A stretch of 64,000 nt of DNA from NCBI RefSeq assembly GCF_010093815.1, contig NW_022985556.1, positions 566,941 to 630,940 on the forward strand. The letters are read 5' to 3'. The notes below the pieces were generated by a model. It saw only the letters and a program-made list of their open reading frames with translations, had not been told where the DNA came from and did no database searches. Within the stretch, counting starts at the first letter, position 1, and the number at the start of each line of letters is the position of its first letter. A program made the translations under genes and the position numbers. Positions 11,801 through 22,739 of this stretch are shown in pieces. This DNA is from Pseudovirgaria hyperparasitica. Lineage: Eukaryota > Ascomycota > Dothideomycetes > Acrospermales > Acrospermaceae.

Positions 11801-13903
11801 ATACTAGGTTCTATTATAGTAGGTGTATGCGCCAGCTAGTTGTTTTCTAGATGAAGTCTAGTTTCGGGTTATATTTTTCGAGCTATAGTATACCGAGAAT
11901 CATATTAAAGGGGCTATCTACTATGATAAAGGTTAAGTAGTAGGGTTTCCACTTCCCCCTGCTATCCTAGATACTATATTTAATAGTATAGGTACCCTAT
12001 GATTTAATAGGACCATTAATACTATAGAAGGTAGTATCTATTAGTACTTAAATGTCGACGTTAAGTTCTCGTGCTCGTTAAGTCGATATAACGTTAGTAG
12101 CTAAACCGCTATCGAGTATTACGGTCTAATGTTATCCATAGGGGACCTTAATAGGCCTAGCCTATAGTTTAATATACTAGTTAGCTGGTTATCCCTCTAT
12201 TTTAGTTGCGCCTACAAGTCGCGAGGGTTTCTTATAGGTAGTTAGTTTTTTATATTATATACCGGGCAGTTAGGCGCGATATATCCTAGCTACTAGCACT
12301 TATAGTATATAACTAACTTAGTATCTATATTAGTATTCGGTGGTTTCCTAGAGCGGCACTCGGGTACTATGTGGCCTATCCTACTATAAGTATAGTAGGT
12401 GACTTTAGGTCGTTTATACGAGTCGTTTCTCGCGTCTTAAAGTATTAACTAGTAGAAAGATCCGCGGTCCGGGTCTCGTCTTCTTAAGTTTATAGAGTAG
12501 TAGTATCTATAAGGTATTCCGCGCGATCTATTACTAAACCGGTCCTCTTTAGATGATTTCGTATTAGATTAGATTAATAGGGATAGTTGTGCGCCTATAT
12601 AACGTTAGTTATTTATTATATACTAATGTTATTCTATAAGATTCGCGAGTGCCTAAAGGTCGGTAGAGATAGATATTATAAGGTCGATACGTTCCTTTAC
12701 GCTCGGGTTAAGGGATCTTTTAAAGTCGTCGTATTATCGAACTATATAATCTTCCTTAGCTTCTCTCTAGAGAGGTCGGAGGTATTTAAGAAGTTATAAC
12801 GGGGATTATCTTTCTCGCTATTAAGTCTTAAAGATATGGCTCTAAGTCTATTCGCGTCGCTCGGCTCTATCGCTAAAGTATTAAAGGAGGAATTCGGTAT
12901 ACGTGTCCTAGTTATACGTATTCTTAGGGTGTTCGATTCGATATACTATCTAACGTTTAGATGGCGTTAGGTCTAGGTAGTTCTATATAAACCTAATCTT
13001 ATTACTATCGTTCGTGAATAGGTAGAAGAATCGGCTATACTAGTAAGCCTATTCGTAGAAGCTCCTCCTAGTTTTACCGTTAAAGTAAGGTGGTTTCTTA
13101 GGCTAAGGTAACTAGAATAGTAATAGACTTAGTTAGACTATTTCGGCTTAAGTTAGTCTATATTAGTATAGGTTAGTTACTACTAGTACTAAAGCGCGTA
13201 GTACGGCTTTAAGTCTAGCGGTTTATCCTCGCGCTTCGTCGAGTTCGCGAAGTTACTATTCGAGCTACGCCTAACGCTACCTTTCTATATATAGTCTAGT
13301 ATATACGTCGTCGTAAGGCGTAGTTAACGTTAGTCGGTTCTAATAAATTAGTTTGTTAACGTTAATAGGGTCTAGTCTTATAGTAAGGATAGGTCTAGTA
13401 TAGTATAAACTAGACCGCGATGGAGTATAATGGACTCCTTCCTTATTATCTAGGTAGTCTTCCACGGTTATATAGAATACCGTACTAGTTATTAGTATAA
13501 TAGCTTATAGAGTATACTTATTGGTGGAGGTGGTCGTAGGGAGACTATTCTCCTCGTTTAGATTTAGGGAGAGTCTCTTATAGGAGGTCGTGCCACGGGT
13601 ATTATAGCGTGTAGTAGGAGCTATCTCTATAAGCTACCGTTATACTATATAGAGAGGAATTAAAATATAAAGAGTAAAGACGTAGGATAGTAGTCTAATA
13701 GTTCATAGAGAGATATAGGAATATATTTTTAGAGTAGTCTTACTCTTATACGAGGTTGATTCCTAACGAGTAGGAATCGGTTTATACGGTCTACTTATAT
13801 AGTGACCTCGCTTAACTTAGCTAACTTAATCTAGCTCTAGCCACTACGTGGCTGCATGGATTAGAATAGTCTATATAGGTCTATTATGGTTCCCGTCCTA
13901 ACA
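8828..13903 (-). mobile_element. Gy1-C, 5' part (LTR, gag, most of pol)
   Basis: These 5076 bp comprise the 5' LTR (13666-13903), gag (start region about 13622), knuckles (about 12390-12270), protease, RT (about 11560-11050), RNase H and integrase. The piece stops where Gy1-B was inserted and continues at 1115-1. It is exactly as long as the matching stretch in B (3752-8827) and D (43842-48917). It is more heavily RIP-mutated than B, which agrees with B being the later insertion. It is a broken fossil with many breaks. C itself is inserted in Gy2-H, and the right TSD is ATAAC at 13904-13908. Confidence 0.9.
13666..13903 (-). repeat. 5' LTR of Gy1-C
   Basis: This is a 238-bp LTR whose plus-strand right end is CCTAACA. 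It aligns with the other Gy1 LTRs with transitions only as far as I can see. The flanking ATAAC continues directly into gag of Gy2-H; the sister copy G reads GATAACCTAGGAAC at this site on its own sense strand. Confidence 0.92.
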
Positions 13904-14762
13904 ATAACCTAGAAATAGTTAGCTATATTTATACTAAATACTCTCGGAATAGATAGAGAACGTAAAAGAAAGGCACTATCTAAGTTAAGAAGTATAGTAT
14001 AATAACCGAACTAGATATCTACTTAACTACTATAATACCTCTAAAACCTATAGAATAATATTCCTATACTATAGAAAAATATTTATATATTCTAGTTTCG
14101 CGAAGTACTACTTCCGTTAATCTATAAAAGACTAGAAATAGTATTATTAAGTTTTAACTATCTATATAAATTAGAGAAGAAAGCTAATAAATACTACTAT
14201 ATCCTTAAGAAATATAGCTCTCTAGATAAAACTAATAAACCCTATACGGGTTAGAAACGAGGTCGATTAAATACGTTTAATTAAGAGTAACCTTACCGCG
14301 ATTAGTACTAGAAGAGCGTAAATCGGGGTAGAAATATATTAAGAGAATACTAAAATAATTAAGGTAGTACTTCTTAATATAGAAAAGAATAAGATATAGG
14401 CTTAAATATAACGCCTATTATAAAATAGTAGAATTATAGTGTACTTCGTTACTATAAGTATAGAGAAATAGAATATATTTTACCTAACTATAAGAATCCG
14501 AAAAAAGAATAGACTAGTACACGAGACCTAACTATATTCTTAGCTAAATTATATATACTTAGAAGAAGCTATAGCGTCTTCCGGCGAGTAAAGACCTAAT
14601 ATTACTAAAAGTATCGTTATCTATAGTAAATAGTAATAAAACTATATAGGCCCTCGTAAATACTAGTATAGAAGATAACTATATTTTATCGATTCTTATA
14701 AAGAAGTATAGATTATTATATAATCTCGGTAAAGTTAGCCGAACTATTATAGTTAATAGATA
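13904..14762 (+). mobile_element. Gy2-H, gag to protease part
   Basis: This is the reverse-complement match of 26070-26930 in Gy2-G. It covers the C-terminal half of gag, the CCHC knuckle region (about 14430-14480) and the start of the protease. The upstream gag and the 5' LTR lie beyond Gy1-C, off the window. CA and TG are almost absent, so this is the most strongly RIP-mutated layer. The piece ends where LINE1 begins. It is a partial, broken fossil. Confidence 0.85.
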
Positions 14763-15011
14763 ATAATTCTTAGGAAAAACTTCTTTTACATCCCCAAGAG
14801 GCTAACTTGGTCCATTCGGGGTAATATAGTAAGATATATACCTTAATCGATAGAGCACACCGAGTACACTAACTACTACTATATATACGTATGTATAGCG
14901 TCGAAACCAAGACGTTATCGCTGTATAAAGATATATATATACCCTCTTAAAATCCTCACGGAGATAGAGGCACGGACTATACTACTAGAACGCCGATACG
15001 CTAACCCTCTT

Positions 15012-15042
15012 TTATTAGTTAAGGGTAGCCCTTAACTAATAA
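15012..15042. repeat. 5' palindrome of LINE1
   Basis: Perfect 14-nt arms (TTATTAGTTAAGGG and its complement) surround a 3-nt loop (TAG). It ends 2 nt before the ORF1 ATG at 15045. It could act as an RNA stem-loop in the 5' UTR or as a DNA site for a dimeric protein. The same 31 bp recur at 19801-19831. Confidence 0.93.
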
Positions 15043-15044
15043 AT

Positions 15045-16480
15045 ATGGCGGCCTTAGATACCGATATACCCCGGTATATACCGGATATACCCCTACTAGT
15101 ACGATAGAAAAGGCTATATAGTAATATTACTAAGGGTAACTATATACCTATCTAAAACGTAGAACACATCTAAAGGCGTACGCTACTATAGATAGACGGA
15201 ATAAAGGGGACCCCGAGAGGGGAAACCCTTCTAGATTATATTAACTACTAGGTAGCACGTATAGAGAAGGAAGCTAGAGAGGGCTAGAAGACCCTTCTAT
15301 ATATATTCTAGGACCTTATCCGGAATCTAAAGGGAATTATAGAGGAGAAGAAGAAGATATAACTAGGAGGACCGGAGGGTAGGCTCGACTAAATAGAGGC
15401 TAGCCTACGTAGAATCTAGGAGGAACTTACTTAAGGTAAGCGCCCTAGTATATAGATATAAATAGTAGTAATACCGGAGGCTATACCATGGGCCCCCCGG
15501 ACCGGTGACGCGGCGTATAGTATATACGTTATAATCTAGAATAAGGACACCCTAGTATAGGTCTAGTAAGTATCCCTAAAGAATATAGTAAGTAAGATTA
15601 ACGAATAAAAGGGAATATAGTTAAATATTATCGTCGCTAAACTTACGCTAGGAGGAGTAGTACTTACCACGATAACGAATATCGCGTAGTAGACTATCTT
15701 ACACGATCTAAACGCGATTAGTAGTATCTTTCTAGGCGCCTCTATTAGGGCGGCTATATACCCGATATAGATATACTCTATACCCGTAAGCGGATAGGTT
15801 ATTAGAGAAGAGGATATTACGTAGATAGAATAGTTAAATAAGCGAAAATACCTAGGGATTAAGATTATAAGAGTATAGTAGAAGAATATATAAGGGATTA
15901 AAACTAGATCGAAGGTATACTCTACTATAATAGTAGAGCTTAAGGACCCCGCCCTCGCGTATTAAATTATATAAGAGGGATTTCTAGCGGAAGGGGAGCT
16001 TCTTATAGCGGAACTATAGGATAGAGTATAGGCGATAATATAGTGCTTTAACTATTAGGGATACGGGTATACGGTATAGCGGTACTTCTAAAAGACTAGG
16101 TATAGGTAGTATTAATAAGAATATAGTACCTAGGAGTGCCCCTACGGGATATAAGGAGAGGGCTAGAGGGATAGGGACACGGCGAAGTACTCTAACTATA
16201 ATGGTAAGCACCCATCGTAGTCGGCTACGTACGCGAAACGTAAATAGGTTACTAAATATATCTACTTAATCCGGATAAAGGGAGTAAGGTAGCTATAAAC
16301 GATACGACCTACTACTATTCCTCTCTTTACTATAATACTACTATTATAGACTACCTCCTTATAAGGAAGCGGTTAGAAATAGTAAACTATCCCGAGAAAG
16401 CTAATAATAGGACGGCCCTAAGGAATTACTAAGGCCGCCGCCGTATAAGGATAGTCGCGTCTTAGAGGAACGAATATATA
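15045..16480 (+). pseudogene. LINE1 ORF1 (RNA-binding, zinc-knuckle protein)
   Basis: The start MAALDTDIPRY is taken from the ATG 2 nt after the palindrome; LINE3 has the same start in a good context (CCATGG). In Tad1-like LINEs, ORF1 encodes a nucleic-acid-binding protein that packages the element RNA. From about 16044 the frame shows a CFNC-type zinc knuckle followed by a second His/Cys cluster and GKHPSW (16203-16220), the usual Tad1 ORF1 C-terminal pattern. The frame from 15045 to 16203 is uninterrupted by indels, but many CAG/CAA codons are now TAG/TAA. The end is approximate; ORF2 follows in another frame. Confidence 0.78.
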
Positions 16481-16499
16481 GGCCTATATATTCCCTAGC

Positions 16500-19400
16500 A
16501 CCTAATAAGAGACTAAGATATACTTCTAATTATATAGGTAAACGTATAGTATAAACGTGAGAACTAGGCGATACTCCTTAAGGAGACCGGAGCTATAATA
16601 CTCGCTATATAGAAGCTATATAAATACTACTAGACGAATAAACTAATAACACACCTAGGATATTATATAATATACCCCCTAGGACCGGAGAGGAGAGTCC
16701 TCTTCTATATCTATAAGTCTATTCTACTCTTATTATAGTCGTATACTAAACGGGATAACCTCTAGATAATACTATACCTCTAGACGAATATTAGACTCCT
16801 CTATATATATAATATATATAATTAGAACCAATCGCTTTAGGCGGATAATATACTTAAGGGCACTACCAAGCTAGGATAATATATCCTCCTAGGAGACTTT
16901 AACCTCTATTATAGCTAGTAGGGTAGACTAACCGTTACCCGCGAAGAGCTTCGAGCTAGAGAACTACGTACCTAATACTACGGCTTTCTATACCTTCTTA
17001 TACTAGTAGGATAGATTACCTAGCGAAAATATAAATAAGATAAGGGCGGATCTATACTCGACCTTACCCTAGCCACTAGATATATTTATAATAGAACTTA
17101 ATACTACCGCCTAAGCCTTATATAGATAGACTCTAACTATAAATATATAGAGACCGTAATAGATATATCTACCCCTTAAGACTAACGAGGGCGATAGCTA
17201 TAGAAGGATACTAACTAGGAAAAGTACCTAAAGGACCTAGAATCGATGATCCTAGACCCGTCTATAGTCGACGTATCTAATGGCCCGGCTATTAACCAGG
17301 CCGTGAATATACTCCTATAGGCGTACTAGGGAGTAAGAGATAAACACGTGCCGTACTAAATATATAGACCCCTAGACCCGAAAAGTATACCTTAAGTATA
17401 AGAGTATAGGCGAGAAGTCCGGAGATTATATATACGCGTATACTATAACCGTATACCTAAAGCGTAGAATAAATAGAGAGAGGCGAGAAGATAATAAGAT
17501 AAGGTCCTCTATAACGAGCGATATAAATAGTAGTGTATAGTCACGGATAGATATATACGTAATACTACTAGACTATAGTATATAGTAAAATGGGCTAAAA
17601 GTACCGCCTCCCCGACACCTATACTACTTATACCCCCCCTTATATATTAAGAAAAGACGTACTCTACGAGCCTCGAGAAAATAGAGATTCTATAAGAGGT
17701 TATATTCTCTCTTCTAGAACCCGTAGACCTATTAGATATTAACGGTACGGAATACCCGGAAGCTATAAGTATCTCTAGGGAAATTACGGACGATAATATA
17801 CTTAGCGCTATTAAGATACTCCTAAACGATAAAGCGCCCGGGCTAGACGGAATTCTAAATTAATATCTTAAGAGGACTATATAGGCGACCTTACTAATTA
17901 TAGGCCATATATTCCGAGTGTACGCCTATATAGGATACTATCTATAGAGCTTCCGAACTATATACACGGTTATACTTCTAAAACTAGAGAAGAGCCTAAA
18001 CACGCCGAAGGGATAGAGGCCGATCACCCTCCTCTTCTACCTTAGTAAGGTACTAGAAGCCACGATTACTAAGAAGATAAGTATAGTAGTATAGGTATAC
18101 GGCCTTCTCCTAGTAAACTAGAAGGCGAAGGTAGAAAGCTCCCTAATTATAGCTATTTAATATATCCTCGAGGTTATCTAGACTATATAGAAATAAGGAC
18201 GAGTCATTACACTACTCTCCCTAGACATAGTAGGGGCGTTTAATAAGGTAAACTATATAAGACTTATCTATAACCTCCGGATAAGGCGAATACCTAAGTA
18301 GATTATATAATTTATATAGTCCTTCCTCGCGTAAAGGACTACTTAAATATATATCCCTAGATACCGAAGTAAATATAAGGAGATAGTATACGGCATCCCG
18401 TAAGGGAGTACTATCTCCCCGATCCTCTTCCTCTTCTTTATAGTAGACCTCCTTTAGGGAATAGAATATATAGAGATAGTTAGATACGTGGACGATATAT
18501 ACCTCCTTATGGTCGATAGTAGTACTAGTAGAATATATACACGACTCGAACGAGACCACGAGAAATACGTCTAGTAGATAAAGCGCTATAGAGTAAAATT
18601 CGCACCTAAAAAATACTAGCTTATGTACTTTATTAACCGCTATAGAGAATAGGCTACTAGGGAGGGGGCACGTCGCCCCTAAATCGACGCCTTTATAGAA
18701 CTACTAGCATAGAGTATATAAGTACTCGGCGTTATAATCGATAATAAGCTAAAATAGGGACTATAGGTGGTACACGCTATCTCTAGAGCCCTCTAGGTAG
18801 AAACCGCTATACGCCGGATTACGGCATCTACGTAGGGAATAGCCTAGGATAAGGCGAGATAGCTATACGTCTCCCTAGTACGCCTAGCCTTTATATATAG
18901 ATACGAGTACTAGTATACGGCCCTTATATAAGCTTAGTAAGTAAAGCTTAAGTCTATATAAAACTATATACTCCGCCTTATCTCTAGTATATATAAAGCT
19001 ACTAACACGACGCTTCTCTAACGCGAGATAAACGTAATAAGTATATAGAACTTCTACTAGATATAGAGACTTATATACTTTACTAAATAATAAGTATAAG
19101 AACGTAGAGGAGATAGGGTATATACCTTCGCCGTAATACGCACACGTATCCACGCGTATTACTAGACCCTCCCTACTATAGGATAAACTCAAGTATAATA
19201 TAAATACTATATAGAGGCGGACTTAAGCTAGACCGCGTAGGAGGTTTAAAATAACCCGGATACTATCCTAAGCTAATAGAGCCCTAAGGAGCTTAGCCGC
19301 GTTATACGGTCGTGGATCTAGAATAAATAGAGAGAGGTACTTAAAGCCTAGTAGGTCTCCTAATAGAATAGGTATCTAGAATAGATCTAAGGGCCTTAGA

Positions 19401-19831
19401 AGGAACTAAGTAAATAGATATATAAAGGGCTAACGAAGGCCTAAGCATCTATACTCCTCTAAGCCCGAATAGGCGCTATAGGTCTTCTATATTACCTCTA
19501 CTAGAGAGGCGTCCTAGATATATCTCCCTAGTGCGAGGACTACGGCCGGAGAGATATAATACGCCACTACCTCGCGACGTGCTCTAGCCTCTATACCCTA
19601 AGATAAGCCCTCGTCCGTATAACGAGGACCTCCGATATTATATAATAGCTTAATAAGTACCTTAAGGATATTACCCGATAGATGCTCGTATACCTTCCTC
19701 TCCTCTAGTTCTAGTAGACCCGCGTATATATACCGGAAGAAGCCTAATATATACTAGAAGAACCCCGGTATACGTTAGAAGAACCCCGGGAGAACCGCGA
19801 TTATTAGTTAAGGGTAGCCCTTAACTAATAA
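16500..19831 (+). pseudogene. LINE1 ORF2 (endonuclease, reverse transcriptase, zinc finger)
   Basis: This ORF cuts the target and copies the LINE RNA by target-primed reverse transcription. Seen in a single frame are an N-terminal apurinic-type endonuclease with GDFNL at 16892; RT with NDKAPGLDG (about 17830), SLDIVGAFNKV (about 18221), GIP(Q)GSTISPILFLFF (from 18392) and the catalytic RYVDD (18482-18496); and a thumb region. A C-terminal His/Cys cluster (CEDYGRRDIIRHYLATC, about 19530-19585) resembles the LINE zinc finger. No RNase H motif was seen. The last codons show short repeats of EEPRYTLEEPRE type and run into TAATAA (19826-19831) inside the palindrome. There are many RIP stops but no frameshift between 16529 and 19831, about 1100 codons. 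The start is uncertain. Confidence 0.85.
19801..19831. repeat. 3' palindrome of LINE1, overlapping the ORF2 stop
   Basis: These are the same 31 bp as at 15012-15042, perfect 14-nt arms and a TAG loop. The right arm supplies the in-frame double stop TAATAA of ORF2. The distance from the first base of the RT GIPQGS motif to this palindrome is 1409 nt here, in LINE2 and in LINE3. Confidence 0.93.
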
Positions 19832-20050
19832 TCTCCGTACCTACACGTGCTACCTAAGGGTAAACTATTATAATATAGGCTATAGGCCTATAGGTAGCCC
19901 CTAGGGCTATATATATATAAAGAACGAGAGGATAGATAGAGCGTAGTTATGGATATAAGGGAGTTTTTCCTATTTATAGGTTTCTTCTTATATAGTAGCT
20001 TAGACTAGAGAAGGCATGCGCCTATAGAGTGGTACTCTACCTAGTTTACT
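19832..20050 (+). other. LINE1 3' UTR
   Basis: This is about 220 nt between the ORF2 stop and the (TTA)n tail, and it matches 29810-30031 of LINE2 on the other strand. No ORF is visible. In target-primed reverse transcription the 3' UTR is the part the RT recognises; whether the palindrome contributes is unknown. Confidence 0.7.
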
Positions 20051-20070
20051 AATATTATTATTATTATTAT
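20051..20070 (+). repeat. (TTA)n tail of LINE1
   Basis: A TTA/ATT triplet run ends the LINE. LINE2 ends in the same triplet run (29790-29812 on the minus strand) with a different number of units. Gy2-H resumes immediately after it. Confidence 0.9.
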
Positions 20071-20500
20071 AGATATACTACTCCGTAACGTAGTCCGGCT
20101 CTATAGTATACTAAATAGTATAGTTTTAGATAGAGGTCTATAGATAACATCTAAATTTTAGAAGGATTTCTACTATATACTAGAAATTAAGCGGAAACTT
20201 AGTACTACGTTCTATCTATAAATAGATAGATAGATAGAGTAGTAGAATTAGATAGTCGAGGCGTATTTACGCGTATATTATAACTATAAGTAGAATAACT
20301 AGGTAAGGTTAGTCTATATTATAGAATTTATATATAATAATAGCCGATATATGTTAACCTACGTAAGTCTATTTAAAGTAAACTTCGGTTAGAACTATAA
20401 TATATAGTTCTTAGAGACTTAGTTTAAAGTAGAATAACCTAACGTTAAAGTAATAGAAATTACTATAGAACTATTCTAAATATAAAGAAGCGTTATAAAG
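20071..20500 (+). mobile_element. Gy2-H, integrase part
   Basis: This is the reverse complement of about 23150-23580 of Gy2-G and corresponds to the middle of integrase. It runs from the end of LINE1 to the TSD TAAAG (20496-20500) in front of Gy2-G and continues at 27892. It is strongly RIP-mutated and broken. Confidence 0.87.
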
Positions 20501-20728
20501 TGTAAGAATAGGGTAGTTAGATAGTAGTGTAGCCAGATAGAATAATAGGGTGTATTCTATTATAGAACGAATTACTACCGAACCCTTTCGGTAGGAATCC
20601 GAGAGTATATATATAAAGGGACGCCGATCTATCTAGCACGTAACTATTTACCACCCTTCACGTTACCTCCTAACCCTATTAGCTAAGGTACGTATAGGTC
20701 GAGTCCTACCTAAGGCTAAGTCCTAATA
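20501..20728 (-). repeat. 3' LTR of Gy2-G
   Basis: This is a 228-bp LTR beginning TGTAAGAATAGGG on the plus strand and ending TCCTAATA, the mutated form of TCCTAACA. It contains a perfect 8-bp stem, 4-nt loop hairpin (CTACCGAA-CCCT-TTCGGTAG, 20575-20594) that recurs in the other Gy2 LTRs of G and F. A TATATATA stretch next to AAAGGG may be the TATA element. Confidence 0.92.
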
Positions 20729-21479
20729 ATTATCCCTTCCCTCTAGGAAGCTACCCTTAGCGACCTAGATCATTATCTATCCCTATATCCCTATCCTAAG
20801 TCTTATAAGACCTTAGTCGTTCTCCATGCTTCGTCTTAGATACTTACCGATATTCGCCGATCTAAGATTCACACAAGCGTTTTCCTAACAAACTAGATTT
20901 TAGTCTATCTTAACTTCTCCCCTAGGTGAGATTACCTAATTAGGCCTAGCGTATTATGTAATGTGATTAGGTAAGCCCGGGTGCTACCTATATCAAAATC
21001 TTTTCTTAGAAATATTCCTTTCTTTAAAAAACCTCTTAACTCTTTATAGAGTTTTTTAGATTATTAGGTATATCACCCGATCCTTATAGACATAGATTTA
21101 TATAGATTTACTATAATTTAGTACGATTTACGTAATTTACTGATTTTCGTGCCGTCCTTAGCTAGTAATAATATAATTCGTAATAATCCGCATAAATTAA
21201 TAATAATTATAATATGGTTTCCCGAAATCTCGACACTCTAAAGCAATCGGCGCGGAAATAGGCGCCTTCGAATAATCCCTGTCTTACATACGTCACCGAC
21301 ATGTCGAAAGCCATTAATCTACCCCGACCTAGGCCGGGCTCTAATAATCTAGCCATATATTATTATGGTTATCGCTTTCCGTTGTACATTACTTACGGTA
21401 GTACTAAATCTATGATATACGGTACTTACATGACTAAGAAGCGTTATTACTTATAGGTATTTAAGTAAGTTTAAAGAAC

Positions 21480-22230
21480 TTTACGTAGATTCACTTATAT
21501 CGGTGTAGATTACTACTAGGCCTCTAGTAACCCCTACCGATAAGGAGCGTGGTACTACTAATCGCAACGCCTTAGAGAAGGCTTTCTACGAGCTATATAC
21601 CTAAGATAAGGGTTACGCCTAGGAGTACGATTCTAATAAGATCCGTAAGGGTTTATCGGAATCTACTATAGCTATTATTACCGCGATTACTAGGTAATAT
21701 CGTTTTTCTTAAATCGTTATAGATTCTTACTAATATATATTAATCTCTATAATAGTGCTAAAATCTCTACCACTTCGGACTTCTTTCTATATACCGGCGA
21801 TATTAAAATTCCTAGAAAAGGTTCTAGTAAAAAGGCTAAGGTTCCTTCCTCGCGCGTGCTAAAGAGCCGTAAATTTAGGGAAGATGGCTCTAATCTAGAA
21901 GTTTCTACACTAACGGTATGTGGTTCTATACCGATCGTTGAATCTTTTCGCTGATTTATATAATTCTTAGCGTGCCCGCGCCGGTCCGTCCCTCTCTATC
22001 CCGGGTCCCGCCGCTCCGTAGGTTTCTATAGAGGAGTTTATAGCTATAAGGCGCGCTATATAGAATTTATAGCGTCGGAACGAAAGGCTAGAGACTTATA
22101 TTATAAAGCTCTATACTATGCTAAATAAGAACTAGCGGAAGGAATTAGATAGAACCATCGCGGTGATTAGTACTTCTACTCCTACTCCGACTTAATTAGT
22201 TTAGATCTACACCGATTAGTACTAATATGT
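21480..22230 (+). other. Antisense coding-like region of Gy2-G
   Basis: This region is on the strand opposite to pol, between the chromodomain and the 3' LTR. It contains open stretches with good protein character, e.g. TDKERGTTNRNALEKAFYEL (about 21538-21597), GDIKIPRKGSSKKAKVPSSR (about 21805-21864) and a Glu/Arg-rich helical stretch near 22030-22150. It matches F (about 34400-35070, plus) and H (about 28900-29560, minus). I recognise no family. It is broken, and its coding nature is inferred. Confidence 0.45.
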
Positions 22231-22739
22231 CTCTTTTATCTGGCGTTTTTGGTTTTTTCGGTTTTAATTTTAAAGCGATCTTATTTCTTCTAGATAGATT
22301 AGTACGAGTTTATATAGATCTATATAGATCTTTATATTTTCTTTTAGCTTTCTTAATTTTATCTTTCTTTAATAATAACTTCTTTAATCTTTTTAGTAAT
22401 CTATACCGATCTATACCAATCGGTACCGATTTTCGATGTCCATTTCTCTTAGTAAATCATTTTTCTAAGTCTCTTTTTTAGTTAAATTTTTTAAAGTTCT
22501 AAGTTCGAACTTTCTAAGGAAGTTCCTTAATTCCTTAGAATGTTTTAAAGATCTATATCTCTTTCACCTTCTTCCTTTTAGGCGGCCGTCCTTAGCACCA
22601 AACTATACTAAAAAACGTCGAATCGCCGTACTTTAGCATAATTCTCTGCGATTCCGCGGCTTCCTTTACTAATCGCTACTCATATACTAATATCGCTACT
22701 TTACTAATGTTTATTGTAGGTTCCTAAGTATCTTCGTTA

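Larger units (their letters stand above)
14763..20070 (+). mobile_element. LINE1, full-span Tad1-like non-LTR retrotransposon
   Basis: This is a 5.3-kb LINE. It has a short 5' UTR, a palindrome (15012-15042), ORF1 (from 15045), ORF2 (to 19831), a second copy of the palindrome at the ORF2 stop, a 3' UTR, and a (TTA)n tail instead of poly(A). ORF1 has zinc knuckles. ORF2 has an endonuclease, an RT and a C-terminal zinc finger, with no RNase H that I can see. Both ORFs are riddled with stops of RIP type, but each stays in one frame from start to end. LINE2 is a copy of the same subfamily. The flanks share only ATAGATA (14756-14762 and 20069-20075), which could be a short duplication or chance. 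Confidence 0.9.

Noticed and set aside
18221-18559. Open frame of 112 codons on the minus strand, repeated at 31304-31642 on plus
   Set aside because: It lies opposite the RT catalytic region of LINE1 and LINE2. RIP turns sense CAG/CAA into stops and leaves this reverse frame open; it is a shadow shared because the two LINEs are copies.
20220-20243. GATA tandem repeat
   Set aside because: A short run produced by RIP within integrase of Gy2-H; the sister copies show a non-repetitive coding sequence here.
22227-22481. Hydrophobic Phe/Leu-rich open frame on plus in Gy2-G
   Set aside because: It is the reverse of the Lys-rich (AAA/AAG) stretch after the chromodomain. The apparent membrane character is a by-product of TTT/TTC complement codons.
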